A stretch of 64,000 nt of DNA from Hetaerina americana (lineage: Eukaryota; Arthropoda; Insecta; Odonata; Calopterygidae). The notes below the pieces were generated by a model. The model did no database searches and was not told the origin of the DNA. It saw only the letters and a list, made by a program, of their open reading frames with translations. Location: the NCBI GenBank assembly GCA_022747635.1, contig JAKTNV010000005.1, positions 84,378,469-84,442,468 of the forward strand. The letters run 5' to 3'. This document shows, piece after piece, positions 45,188 through 56,838 of the stretch; the first letter of the stretch is position 1; each line of letters starts with the position of its first letter. The position numbers and the translations under genes were made by a program.

Positions 45188-45500
45188 AGCTATCGAGGAT
45201 AGTCAATTTACCCTGAGATCCGTGGGTCTAATATGTCGCCAAGCGCCCCGATTCTTTCAGCCAAGAGATGGCGTCAGGGGGCTGTTTCACCCACCAAAGG
45301 AGAAATGGACAATACACAAGGAAAGGAAAGGACAGTGGGTTAGAATTCATACAACATCATACAGGAAAGGAACAGTGCGTTTCGTGGCACGCATAGCCAG
45401 AAGAAAGAGATGAGCCACATTGGCCAAATACACATTCAAACACGAAATCCCGCCAAACGGCGAATAAATACTCTCTGTATATATGAGTATTATATATATT
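45188..45500 (-). repeat. Right part of the interrupted 457-bp SINE unit
   Basis: It resumes at AGCTATCGAGGATAGTC and runs to GGCGAATAAATACTCTCTGT, matching the minus units at 4.66-4.94 kb over about 290 bp. Confidence 0.9.
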
Positions 45501-45664
45501 ATATAGTCCAAAAGTCTCACGGATGTGAACAATTCAAACGAAGAAACAAGATGGAATTAGCCTAACAAATATATAGAAAAACAAAACAGTTTCTGGCGTG
45601 GAAAGTCTTCATATGGAACTTAAAGTTAAACCACTTGTCTTTTCCGCATTTAAATTTTTCAAAA

Positions 45665-46052
45665 AACACGATACAGCATCCTACTCTACAACAAGTCCCT
45701 CTTCATTTTTGTACACTTCCTTCCTCCCTTCAACCCTATTTCCCTTATTCTCTTTCCTACTCCTGTCCCTTCCTCGTTTATCTAACATTCTCCCCCCTAT
45801 CACAGTCTTCAACATCCCCCTGCCGATCAATACGCTCTTCATCCATTTTTCGTGCCTCCTAATTATTTCTGCTAACAATCCCCTCTCCTGCCCAACTTCC
45901 TCATTTGTTTTCCTTCTCACCTCTCACCTTCTCCATCCTTCTTCGCAACCATAATTCAAAAACCTCCAATCTATACTTATCATCCTGCTTCAGTGACGAT
46001 GTTTCTGCGCTGCACATAACCACGCTGCTTATAAAAGTTTTGACGAGGGCTA
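45665..46052 (-). pseudogene. LINE RT 3' fragment (family 2), minus strand
   Basis: Minus-strand reading includes RKTNEEVGQERGLLAEIIRR and LIGRGMLKTVIGGRMLDKRG, close to the 13.7-kb RT C-terminus. It is cut at 46.05 kb by mariner sequence. Confidence 0.8.
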
Positions 46053-46054
46053 CC

Positions 46055-46282
46055 TTAATCTGTGGGAATAAAAAGAAGTCTACCGGGGCGACATCAGGGC
46101 TATAGGGGGGTGGGCCAGCGTGGCACCTGGTGTTTGCCAGGAACTCGCGGACTCGTAGCGGGTTGTGGCAAACACCTTGGGCACGAGCTTGGTGCTTACT
46201 TTACTCAGCACTAAATCTTCAGTAACAATGCGAAACACAACAGTAGACGACAAGTTCAGTTCATTGGCCACCATCTTGATAC
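46055..46282 (-). pseudogene. Mariner transposase fossil (copy E), right part interrupted
   Basis: Minus-strand translation gives RIKMVANELNLSSTVVFRIV (second HTH) and LVLSKVSTKLVPKV, then a deletion to AHPPIALMSPR (degraded PPYSPDVAP region). The frame then meets copy F at TA. Its continuation (GACCGTCGATTGAG, the DRRLS block) lies beyond copy F at about 47995-48020. Confidence 0.75.
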
Positions 46283-46489
46283 GAGGGTGGTACAATAAGA
46301 CCTTAGAAAATCCAAGAGATGGCGCTCGTAGTTTCAAAAATAATTTTTTTCCATTAAATAACACTCCTAAATAGTCTGCTGTTAAAGTTTCAGCTACAGG
46401 TATATCCGTCATATGGTTTCAATGTTTTCATCGATTGAAGTCGGTATGGTCAGGAGTGTCGTGAACGAGTCTCGCTCAAATTCAGGTGG

Positions 46490-46870
46490 TGCAGAATTCT
46501 GCTCTTCGTGACATCATGGCATGCGGTCGTTACGCCCGCGTTTCCGAGTTGCACGAGGACGGAAAGCTGGAAACCCTGGACGTCCTTCTGCCTAGAATAT
46601 CTGGAAAATTCTTCAGAAAAGCGGCAGAAGCGGAAGTAAAAGTAATTCGCCGGGTTGGCGACATAAGGGTCTGGCCATGGGACCGCTACAAGCGCCCCAT
46701 AGCATCCCAAGACGAGCAAGACACCCTTCCGGCAAAGAAGAAGCCAAGGCTGCTCTGAGCGGGAATAAATCAAACGACTGACAACGCAGAAGAATTCTTC
46801 CCGCCTTAGTAGCCTTGGAGGCTGGAAAGGCGCAGTGTAAGGGCTACGCAAGAGCCCTTGCAAGAAAACT
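46490..46870 (+). other. Unidentified GC-richer insert within mariner copy F
   Basis: The plus frame 46513-46758 encodes about 80 residues with a basic C-terminal end (KKKPRLL-stop) and a regular, non-repetitive composition. It sits where the mariner N-terminal HTH should be. I do not recognise the family. It may be a processed transcript fragment or a LINE 5'-truncated end. Confidence 0.5.
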
Positions 46871-47926
46871 GCTCTAACGAAGTTCCTGGCACATCTGCTC
46901 CTGTGCTTGCAGCTGTTTACAATTGGGTGAATGAGTTAAAACGTGGCCGCACATCCACCAAAGATAAATGCAGATCCGGACGCCCTGTGGAAGTGTCTAC
47001 TCCTTAAATGATTGACAAAACCCACGATATGATATTAAGTGATCGACGACTCAAAGTGCCCGAAATAGTAGAAGCCATAGGCATATTACAAGGTACAGTA
47101 GCTTCAATTTTGCACGAAAAATTGGGCGTGAAAAAAATTTCGGCAAGATCGGTGCCGCGTTTACTCACAGGGGTGAATAAACGCAATCGTGTGGACGACT
47201 CTGAGGTAGTTTTGGTACTTTTCCGTCGCAATCCTGATGAGTTTCTGCGTCGATATATAACTGTTGATGAAACATGGATACACCATCCCATTTATTAAGA
47301 GTACGGCTGGGGTCGACACTTCCCATTATATTCATATGGCCGTAGTTACCGTTCGCTTTATAAATGGATACACCACTACACTCCAGGGACAACGCAACAG
47401 TCATAACAGTGGATTTTCGAAGGCGAACCGGCCCCGAAGAAGGCGAAGACGGTCAAGTCGGCCGGTAAGGTTATGGCCACGGTCATTTGGGATTCTCGCG
47501 GAATCATCTACATTTATTACTTGGTAAAGGGAACAACGATAACAGGAGAGTATTAGGCGTCATTATTGGGACGCCTGAGCAAAGAAATCAAGGAAAAGCG
47601 TCCTCATCTGAAAAAGATTCTCTTTCATCAAAACAATGCACAGGTGCACACCTGCGCAGTTGCGATGGCCAAAATTATGGAATTAAAGTTCCGATTATTA
47701 CAACATCCGCCGTTTTCACCAGATTTGGCCCCCAGTGACTATTTCTTATTTCCAGACTTGAAGAAATGGCTTGGCGGACGAAGTTTTACGTCTAACGAGA
47801 AAGTATTCGATCAAACAAATGCCTATTTTGAGGGGCTTCAAAAATAATACTTTTTAGACGGCTTAAAAAATTGGAAAAACGATTAAACAAATGTATAGAA
47901 TTGAAAGGAGATTATGTTGAAAAATA
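46871..47926 (+). pseudogene. Mariner transposase (copy F), frame-broken
   Basis: Blocks in order: VYNWVNELKRGRTSTKDK, a stop, MIDKTHDMILSDRRLKVPEI (second HTH), YITVDETWIHH (first catalytic Asp), then after a frameshift VMATVIWDSRGI and IYYLVKG, HQNNAQVHTCAVAMAKIMEL (second Asp position is N: family form HDNA), FSPDLAPSDYFLFPDLKKWL (third Asp) and a C-terminus ending GDYVEK-stop near 47926. The N-terminal HTH is replaced by the insert. Frameshifts near 47290, 47560 and 47847 make it inactive. Confidence 0.85.
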
Positions 47927-48169
47927 AAAAAAAACATTTTTCCAAATAAATGGTTTTCCTACTTTTTCTAAGGACTTCTTGTACCACCCTCGTACTCAAT
48001 CGACGGTCAGAGTAAGGTGCCCTCGACGATTCCTTTAAGGAGCTCTTGTGTTGTGCGCATCTATGTACATGTTCCAAGCCATACCATGGGCCCGAACCAC
48101 ACACGACATAGCCAAGCCGCCCAGACAGCCAGCGCCGGCAAACCTCGCCACCGGCGGTGCGAATCGACG

Positions 48170-48830
48170 CTCCCTGCGGTCCTTCACTCTTTTCCCTCAC
48201 TCCCCTTACACTTCGTCTCCCTGTGATGTAGGTGGCGCCACCTCCCTCCGCAGAGGGAGTGGTAAAAGGGGCTCGAGAGCCATTCAGGGGCGCATCGCCC
48301 GCAAAAATTGCTCGCGGAGGGCGGAGGCGAGAGACAGGAGGAGGGAGGGAGTGCGAGGCTAACACCGCTGCCTGGAAAAAGCGGTGTCAAGTTCGACTGA
48401 AACGGAAATTAATTTCTTTTTTTTCTCGAGAAATCCCCCTGCGGTTTCCACGGCCAGCAAGATCGGCGGGGAAGGAGGTCCCCGACCCGGGCGGCCTATC
48501 CGATTACCCCACGCTTAAACGGCCGGGGCAGAGGAGAAGGGGAGAAATTACCCTGGGCTCCCGAAATCCTAAACGATTTTCACGTCGCCAGAAAAAGGGC
48601 TTCCAAGAAACTCATGCATTCCTGTTATTTCAGGAGTCTTGTTCCCTTCCCCCATCCCACCCCAAATCCTCTCCCTCGAAAAATAAACGATCCCACCCCA
48701 CGGCCACAGCAGGTAGAGGCCCCCGGGGGTGTTTTGGGTCTTGCTCACCGGACGCATCTGTATACAAGGCCGTAGTACTTACGTTGTCAGAGAAGATCCA
48801 CCGTCCCTGCCCTCCACTTCCCCATTAACG
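48170..48830. other. CpG-rich island with 198-codon open frame
   Basis: GC-rich with many CpGs (for example GCGTCCGC-like and CCCGACCCGGGCGG words). A plus-strand frame from 48232 to 48828 is rich in Arg, Pro, Ser and Lys and has no recognised domain; opposite-strand frames are also open. Candidate promoter or first exon of a host gene, unproven. Confidence 0.4.
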
Positions 48831-48834
48831 TATC

Positions 48835-49440
48835 AAACCTTCTTCCAGGCACCCGAATAACGTTATTCGGGCGACTGGAAGAAGTTTCCCTCCCAGGGGA
48901 TTAAAGGTAATGCCCGCTCAATTAACCACTTTCTCGTCTCGCCCGTCTTTAATTCCTGCTCCGAGGGTCTAATTCGCCCAGAATGGTTGCTGGAGGTGAA
49001 CGGGTGGTCAGTCCTTTTGCTTCTTAGTCGACCGTTTTGTGTGTGTGTGTGTAAACTCCGGGGTGAGCCGGGTCCGAATCGAGATCCCCGAATCGATGCT
49101 AAATTGATCACTCATTTTAGTTTGCAGTTGAGTCTTTTATTTACCTTGCATAATTGATGTAGATGATTTTGGCCCATTGTTACTATCTGGCTTAACATGT
49201 CACCATATATAGTATTTTTCTGTGAACATTCCATAGAAATGTTTTCAGCAATTTAAGTCCCCTATACCAGTTAAAGTTTTCCTTGCAAGTACTGACATTA
49301 TTATTAACAGTAATCTACCGGTCAAGGAAAAAAAGGGCTTCATGGGCCTTGAAGCTCAAAATACTGAAGTGAAACTAAATGATTACACCAAAACCTATGG
49401 AATACAACAATACATTCTTCATTTCCATATTTAAAGACAG
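48835..49440. other. Unassigned sequence with small GT repeat
   Basis: A GT microsatellite lies at 49037-49052; nothing else is recognised. Confidence 0.4.
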
Positions 49441-49449
49441 GCTTCATTC

Positions 49450-49745
49450 CGCAACGTATTCTTTTGCTCCCTCTGCCTCGATTTCCCAGCATTCTCTCTT
49501 ATTTTACTGTCTTTCGTCTTTCAGTATCTCCTGCATGCTTGAAAATCCATCAGCAATCTTCTCTCTTCCCCTATCATTAACAGAACTTCCTCGATTGTTT
49601 TTACTTTTAGGTCGCGTATTTTTTTTCATTCTTCTCCATATTCACATCTCAGAACTTCCAAATGAGGCTTATTTTATTTCCTCTGCGACCAAGTTTCAGT
49701 GACGATCGAAACACTAAACTCCACGTTAAAGTTTTTTCAATCTAA
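49450..49745 (-). pseudogene. LINE RT 3' fragment (family 2), minus strand
   Basis: Reverse-complement words parallel the family-2 tail (around 49610-49720). Frame-broken. Confidence 0.6.
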
Positions 49746-49749
49746 TGAA

Positions 49750-50155
49750 GTTTCCAAATATTACGAACTCGGTGAACAACAATGGTGTGCATGGACTATT
49801 TTTGAAGCTGAGCTCCCGATCGAAGGCGTGTATGTTTCCATGGATCCTAATTTCTCTTACAGTCCAACGTGTATATGAAAAAAGCCATATTGGTCTCGAA
49901 TAGCTCTTCCTTTGCAATTTCACGATATCTAGTCCGCCTTCGCTCCTTCTTCAAATGTCCCTCCTCTTTTTTTTATTTTATCCATAGAGAATAGAGTTTG
50001 GAATATTAATGAAAAAATATCAATGGAAAAAACTTCTTTTAACTAGGAAAAATAGGTGGAAAGAATAAATCGAGCTTCTTACAGCCTCTTTTTAGACTAA
50101 ATGTATTAAATAATATTTCTTCAAACCGTAACAGGTTTATAGAGAACTGAAAGTA
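49750..50155. other. Unassigned sequence
   Basis: Nothing recognised. Confidence 0.4.
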
Positions 50156-50159
50156 AAAA

Positions 50160-50357
50160 CGGAGTGGGGGGGTGGGTGTTGAAAACTCGCCGTATGGCGA
50201 ACAAATACTCCTTCACATGAAAATAGCTGAAAGGGAAAAGGGATAGGAACACATTGGGAAGGACGAACACAGGGGAGTTGGGGAAGGCGGAAACGAGTAG
50301 ATTACAAGTGCAAAAATATTTCCTTGACCGTGACTTGAACACCGGATCTTTCTAAAA
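50160..50357 (-). repeat. Diverged single copy of the 457-bp SINE family
   Basis: On the minus strand AAAGATCCGGTGTTCAAGTC (B-box side of the tRNA-like head) is followed by the shared body and continues past it into TATTTGTTCGCCATACGGCG. It is a non-tandem copy and shows that the SINE body extends beyond the TA-rich stretch. Confidence 0.75.
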
Positions 50358-50359
50358 CT

Positions 50360-50735
50360 AATCTCTTCTCTTCCCGTTTTTTTCCAATGGTTCAAGTCAC
50401 TCTTCTATATGTAGATTGCCTAACTCTCGAGAGTGTTTTCATCATTTCATGTTTCTCTCTTTGTTTACTGTATCCTCTCTGATTGACCAATAAAAAACCT
50501 TGGCCAAACGTTTTTTTAAGAAAACCATTATGTAATTCATATCAGGAATGAATCGAGTTTCTTTTTGTGTTGGCCGAGGGGTTGTGGGGGAGGGGATTAT
50601 TTTGACCTGCTACTTGCAATAGTGCTGCATCGGTACTCACTCTACGTACGCACATTATATGAGGCAAGACAATAGATATTAGTTAAGAAAATGTCCTGCC
50701 GATTAGACAAATCAAACTCTTTTGAACCTTCGCAC
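50360..50735. other. Unassigned sequence
   Basis: Nothing recognised. Confidence 0.4.
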
Positions 50736-50739
50736 AAAC

Positions 50740-50832
50740 TGGGCCAACAACAATTTGAAATATCACGAACCATCATATATTCGATGGTTTCTGGCTCAAA
50801 TTTGTGGAAGTTCATGTCCATTAAATGAAGAA
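50740..50832 (-). mobile_element. Penelope-like conserved flank
   Basis: The minus frame MDMNFHKFEPETIEY is encoded by the same flank seen at 10.73, 16.85 and 29.97 kb. No hammerhead-like core is visible beside it. Confidence 0.45.
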
Positions 50833-50849
50833 CCCAATGTATTTCCAAT

Positions 50850-53390
50850 TGTTAGTGGAAAAATACATTGTGTTTTTCATTTTAATAGGTTTTAGTTCTG
50901 TAAATTGTCAAAAGGTCGGCGGCGATTTACCGAGCCAAATGTCTTATTCTCTAAATTGCCAATATAGGCTAGATAATTTTGGAGATTTATGGTTAATATT
51001 TCCTTCAAGGCCGGACTACGATTTGAGTTTCATGTCTTTGGCAGCCCTGGATCGCCCTCGCGGGCCGAAGACCCCGCCCACCTTTGCGTGCCTGTGCGGA
51101 AGAGCGGTAGTGACCTGCGGGGGAGGCTATTTCGCGTGTCACAGTGTTCTGAAAAATTAAAGCTATCCCGGATAAATCAACGCACAACGCTTTATTATTA
51201 ATTAATGCCATATTTCATTCGAGGCGGATCCCGAAAGGTTTTAATCTCGTGGGATCTGCCACCACGTTCCATGAAAAATGAAATGCGGCTGAAATTTCCC
51301 ACCCCTTTTACGCGTGCCGAGCGTGACCTAATGTCGTGCCATCAGGGTCGTTTGTGCCACGGTACCATTAGGTTTTGGCAGCCCGATTGGGGTACGGAGT
51401 GATTTAGATCAAAAATGAATCGTAAGAAATAGCTTTGTTCCGAAATTATTTCTGGATGAATTACGAATGTGCGAATCCAGGTATGCGCGATGATTAATTT
51501 CGTAATGATCTCCGTATTATGCTTAATTTTTTTTTTAAATCCTCACTGACGCAATGATTCATGTGTTTAAAAGATAGCGATGAAAGGTGACACAAATTAT
51601 CTCCTTTGGTAATTTGTTGTGAGGAAAAAATATAAATATTTTATTTTTTCCTTAGTTAGAGACACCCTCGCCGAGATAGACGAAGGATAAAGTTGGTATT
51701 CACATTTTTTGCACACATTTTTCTATCCACATTTTTCATACTCAACTTGGCGAAATAATCATGACTCAGAACGCCTTAATTTGTTTTAATTTTCAAGTTT
51801 GACTCTTCAAAAAGTAAAATAAAAATAAAATAATTTTTTTTTAGCTTTCATTCTCACAATCTGGCTTTTTGAAATGGGGCCTGAAATTGAAAAATATTCG
51901 TTGAGATACATGCAGATCACTTCGAATGATTTACCTGGAGCTCAATTCACCCCAAAGGTATAAAATTTGGAATATTTCGTACCATCGGATACGGCAAAGT
52001 TAAAAAAGAAATGCCTTTGCCTCCCTCTAGCTGCTTTGAATTGAGTAAAGTACTTGAAATTATAGTTCTATATTGGCAACATGGAAACATCCCCGGCTAT
52101 CATGGAAATATGAGAGGTGTCAAAGGTCAATCTTGATTTGAAGTTAAGTGGAATGACCTCGTTCACGATATATTTTTCACCAAATGAATGGCAGATTAAA
52201 TTGAGATATATCTCTAGTTATTCAATCACAATTGTTGGATTCGTTTACGTTGGATCGGGTATTGCGCTTGATAGAGAAAATAGAATGATTTTAATATAAT
52301 TAAAACTGTTCACGCAGGACTTGGTTACTCTGTTATTTTTTCGACCGGGCTGACGATAACGATACATTGATACGAGTACTTAAAATTTTCTCTTTAGTTT
52401 CACACGCAATCTCATGTGTATCTATATAATGTATCTATGGTCTCTCACCCCTATATATAAAAGTGACATCTTCATGCTTAATTTCTTTCCGTGGCATTTG
52501 AATAAAATGTATTCAGGCGTGAATAATTATTCATTCTCTGGATCCCAGGGTGTCCCTGGCTCCAACCATAATGGTTTTTAAGGCTGTCTATGATAAATAA
52601 TTTTCCCTTAAGCCGTAAAGGGTTTTTTTACCCCATTGTAAAAGGAAAAAAGGAGGGGAATATTAAGAATAGTGTGGTATCTTACGAGAAAGTTAATCCT
52701 TCACTACTGATCTGACACACATTCAAAATTGAAACACTCTTGCTCACGTTTACAAATCCGAATTGGTTTATCAGGAAATTAATCCTATTGTCAGGGACCG
52801 TATTTGGGAACTTACAAATACACACATAGTCACACTGGTTAACCCAAAGTTATTTACGGGGAGATATTCTCAACTCCAGGGACCGGCTCTGAGTTAACTT
52901 AACCACTTTACGTATTTACTAGAAAGAGGCCGGGTTAGGTTTGCGGGTAAATTAATCAAGACGCCACGAATCAAATTCTGGGGGAGCAATACACACACGC
53001 ACTCACTTAGGTATAACAGAAAAGCAATACCAACTCTGGGGACTATGATATGTACAAAACACTTGATGACCAGATGGTTCAAGGGAAAATATATGCTAAA
53101 TGATTTCTTCCTTTTCTTAATGGAAAAAAAATTTAATAAAGTCAGTCTTAAAAAGACCGTAAGGAACTGCAGAATTTCTCATTTCCATAGTGATTTTGGA
53201 TGGTCACTAACAACATCTTTACTTCATCATTTACTGCTATGTACCACGAGAACTTCAAAAAGGAATTTCTTAATTTGAATTTCCAAAAAAATTACGTGTA
53301 AATATAAAGTGTATTCTTTTGAGTCGTGGATAGCTTCCATAAATTAACTTCTGGAAACTACATCATGTAAAACGAGAACTTCTGTTGTCT
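50850..53390. other. Unassigned sequence, with small CpG-rich patch
   Basis: 51040-51125 has several CpGs. The rest is AT-rich without identifiable features. Confidence 0.45.
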
Positions 53391-53394
53391 TTCT

Positions 53395-54120
53395 GCAATT
53401 TCTTTCTTCAGTTCTTCCTATTCTCTGCCTGCCTTCATCATTTATGAAAAGCTTATCCATTTCCTTCCTGCAATCCGTTTTCCTTTCGTTCTCCCTCCTG
53501 TCACGGCCTTAAAAACACAGCAAATTTCCTCTCAATATTTCCTCCGTCCAATTTCTCTCCCTTTTTTTTCGGACTTCCTCCGGTGACTTCCCACCCTCTT
53601 CGCCCACCCTATTGAAAACCTCAGCGTTTGTCTTATTCTCTGCCCTACTTATTTCCCCATTCTCCACCACGTCTATATCTCAATAATCCTTCAATTTACC
53701 CTCATCTTCTTACCTCGAAGACCAGGTCACCGCTTTCTTAATTTCACACCACTACGCTCAATGCTCAAAACTTTACTAATCACCTTCTTCCCATTACTAC
53801 TTAGTGTACCAATAATTCTTTCACCAGCGCATAGTTTCTCCCAATCTGTTCATTACTTTCACGATTTTTTCCTGCAACTCCAGTCTATTTCTTCCAAATT
53901 TAATGATTAACTTAGCTTCTCTACTTCTAGAGAATATCATTGATTTTCCTAAGTTATTGATATTCATCCTACACTTATAGCATTTTACCTGTAAAGCAAG
54001 TATTAGGGACCACTTTTTATTGGGGTTCTGAGTCACTATTGCTTGATCGTCATCTGCAAACCTGAATAAAAATTTCAAGGTTTTTATACCCCGCTTCCAG
54101 GGCCCTTCCTTTCCAACTTA
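53395..54120 (-). pseudogene. LINE RT fragment (family 2), minus strand
   Basis: The minus frame starting at 54078 reads FRFADDDQAIVTQNPNK (catalytic FADD) and CRMNINNLGKSMIFSRSREA (INKTKVMRFSR block). Downstream is the degraded thumb and tail down to about 53400. Confidence 0.8.
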
Positions 54121-54124
54121 ACTT

Positions 54125-54650
54125 ATCCTCCTCATATAAACCCTAAAGTACTTAGTCCAATTGACAACCTCATCTCACTCGATTGTATAATATAATGTAC
54201 CTGTTACTATTTCTATTTTCTTTAAGTTAAATCACATATGGCAACAATATTATATTCCCAGGTTCACCATTTTTCTAGTCTAAAATAAGTAATCTATGAG
54301 TTAATTTCAAAACTGATTTGAAGCACTTTGTACGTCAGAATGGAGTATATAATTTTCATGTATCTAATTACATGATTTGAGTAAATTTGCGATGCCTTAC
54401 TTTCAACAGTCCACGTGCAGAGTTATATAATACAGTTCTTTTCCGAGATTTAGATTTGCACGTATGTATTAACACACGTTCGCTATCAGACATAAATGCC
54501 TATCTACATCATGTGAGAATGACTTTTTTCGAGAGATTTAAATACCTTTTTGAATTCCAAATTTGAAAGTGGGCAGTGGAAGTTTAATTTTGTTTCGATT
54601 GTCATTATGTATCGTGGATGATATGAACGTATACTTGAATGATGATGGTT
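54125..54650. other. Unassigned AT-rich sequence
   Basis: Nothing recognised. Confidence 0.4.
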
Positions 54651-54654
54651 TTTA

Positions 54655-54955
54655 GATATCCCCCTCATTTTATTACCGCTACAACCATCAACCCGAAGGT
54701 CGATATGATAGTTGAGGATGGAGCTCACCTAGTACTTAGCCCTATACGGCGCGTGAAATTCACACTTCAGGGTTATAATGAAAGGGGATCAGATATTTTC
54801 CCTCTGTCGGCTGTGGTTTCCCAGGCAGATCTGGTACCCAAAAGAACATATTGCTTGGGTGAAGCTGAGTGTGCCCAGAGCCGTGCTCGGGAATCGAATC
54901 TGTGTGTTCCGGTCGGTAGCCCAGCGCTCTACTCACTAGACCCTCTCTTATTTTA
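54655..54955 (-). repeat. SINE-B, diverged minus copy
   Basis: Minus-strand blocks include AGATTCGATTCCCGAGCAC (B box), TGGGTACCAGATCTGCC-like and CGCCGTATAGGGCTAAGTAC. Many substitutions; an old copy. Confidence 0.75.
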
Positions 54956-54959
54956 GTCC

Positions 54960-55180
54960 GGTGGTCCAATCGACAAGTGTAATGTGGGGCAATAGTAACA
55001 CCCACGTGTTCACTGAAAACTCGTGCGCTCGTGCATTCAGTGCATGGGTGCATTGTTGCATACGTGCATCTTTCAAGCATGTGGAGCCGATACTCGGAAA
55101 TCAGTAGCACACCGCAAGTTGCTACATTTCGTCCGATCTTCGCGAGGGCGTCCAAAAAAAACCCCAACTCATTATAAATC
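54960..55180. other. Unassigned sequence
   Basis: Nothing recognised. Confidence 0.4.
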
Positions 55181-55184
55181 GTGT

Positions 55185-55440
55185 GAAGATGGAATGATGG
55201 GGGGAGGGGTGGGGAGTTCCAGGGGCGGAGGGGTCGTGGGACCCCCTTGGAGTCAATTTGCCGACCTCCCACCACGCACTAGACGCCGCAATCGTGTCAG
55301 CTGGCTCTCTGCATCGGAATCCTTACCCCCCCACTCTTCCTTTCCACTTCGCCCTCGGGAAGGAAGGTGGGGGGGGGGTCTAAGTTCAGGGTTTGGTGCA
55401 CAGGGGGGACTTGTAAGTCGAGAGTGAAGTGAAGAAGCAG
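55185..55440. other. G/C-rich island
   Basis: G-runs on both halves and some CpGs; no recognised coding motif. Confidence 0.35.
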
Positions 55441-55789
55441 TTGGGAAAGGACAGCGACCCTTATTGAAGGCATATCCGATTACTGAGCATGAATTTAACA
55501 TCACATTATAATACGCCAAAAGAGCCAGAGCGAACAGATATCGTTGGATCGCCTACTGTATCATTTAACAAATATATTCAAGAGTGAGAATGTTGAAATT
55601 TCGTCCCATATTGCATTGCCGTAATGAAATATTGCCGTAGGTCATGACCTTCATTCCTGCAAGAATATTAAAAGATTTTGTACTTCTTTTCCACACACTT
55701 TATTTGAAGGTACGATGCGCTTCACCGAATTTCGGCATCATTAGGTTCGAATTTCATTTGCCTACAGGACTGGAATGTATAGGCTTAGG

Positions 55790-55985
55790 ACCGATGAGAG
55801 GTGGGGTGGCGGCTATTGTTTTGGAGGGTTGAGGAAGGGTTGGATGTTGAAAGTGGGGGTCGTGGTTATTTGGGTAAGGGAAGAGGCAGTGGTGCCGTGG
55901 CTATGACGTGGCATAGGGGGGAGTGTGGAGGGGTATGGGAAGGGTGGGGGTGGCGATCAGGTGCACTAAAGGGTTATTTGTTGCC
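55790..55985. other. G-rich low-complexity segment
   Basis: GGGT/GGAG-rich plus strand without recognised coding. Confidence 0.35.
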
Positions 55986-55989
55986 CCTT

Positions 55990-56830
55990 CCCCTCTGCCC
56001 TAAGCGTATATATTGCAGAGATGTATGTAAATGAAAGTTGTACCCTATGTATTCGGTGAAAAGCGTTGTACCTTGAAATAAATTCTGTGGAAGAGTACAA
56101 AATCCTTTGATATGACCACCAAACACTTCCACGAAGCGTATATTCGTTCGCATAAACTAATATCTCTTTCGAGAAGAAGCGTATGGTTCGGCCGTGTCTG
56201 TCGTCCCCTGCGCCGGTAAAGGAATGGGGGACGTGCAAAGGTGAAACGCGGTCCTTGAGGAAGGACGTAAATTCGCAATATACCACGAAGTGGATTGCAA
56301 ATTTTTAATTGGACTTTTTACAAATACTTTTTAAATGATGGAGAAAATAAGACAAGCAGGGCGGAAGACAAACAAAGTGACACTGAGTCGAGGAAATTAC
56401 AAATGAACCATGGGTAAGGAGCATACCCTAGAAAGAGAGGTGGGACCTATATCGTTTAAATCAAATCATCTGCTTTTTTATTGAAGGATCCAAATTTAAA
56501 ACATAATACAAACACACCCTGGATGTATTTGCATAATTATGTATGCGTGCGAAAGGCTCCTGATATGGAGAAATGTTTCCAAATTTAAAATTTGTTGACC
56601 CCAGCCTAACTTTATAGAATTTGCATAACATATTGAAATAAAATGAAATTATTGGCTTTGTAATTCCACACACAGAAGTGTGTGGAATTACAAACCAAGG
56701 GTTGTAATTTTTCTTCGGCATAATTACCGATTTTTCGGAAAATTCAAAGATGCCTATCGATAATAAGCACTGATTACTGTCGTAATCTAAACACCCGCTG
56801 CCACTCATTCTTTTGGTGGCTTTCATATTA
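55990..56830. other. Unassigned sequence with one perfect hairpin
   Basis: Contains the perfect hairpin at 56657-56694; otherwise nothing recognised. Confidence 0.4.
56657..56694. repeat. Perfect 17-bp inverted repeat, 4-nt loop
   Basis: TTTGTAATTCCACACAC and its exact complement around AGAA. Confidence 0.9.
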
Positions 56831-56838
56831 ATACCAAG

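Larger units (their letters stand above)
46283..47992 (+). mobile_element. Mariner element inserted in copy E (copy F)
   Basis: Inverted termini CGAGGGTGGTACAATAAGAC (left) and the match to GTCCTTAGAAAAAG on the right (GTACCACCCTCG) are flanked by TA at 46281-46282 and 47993-47994. Removing it leaves the copy-E HTH block contiguous around one TA, which demonstrates the insertion. Copy F is also disrupted by an unidentified insert at about 46490-46870. Confidence 0.9.

Noticed and set aside
46450..46863. 137-codon minus ORF
   Set aside because: Antisense to a more regular plus frame, and it spans the junction between mariner and the insert.
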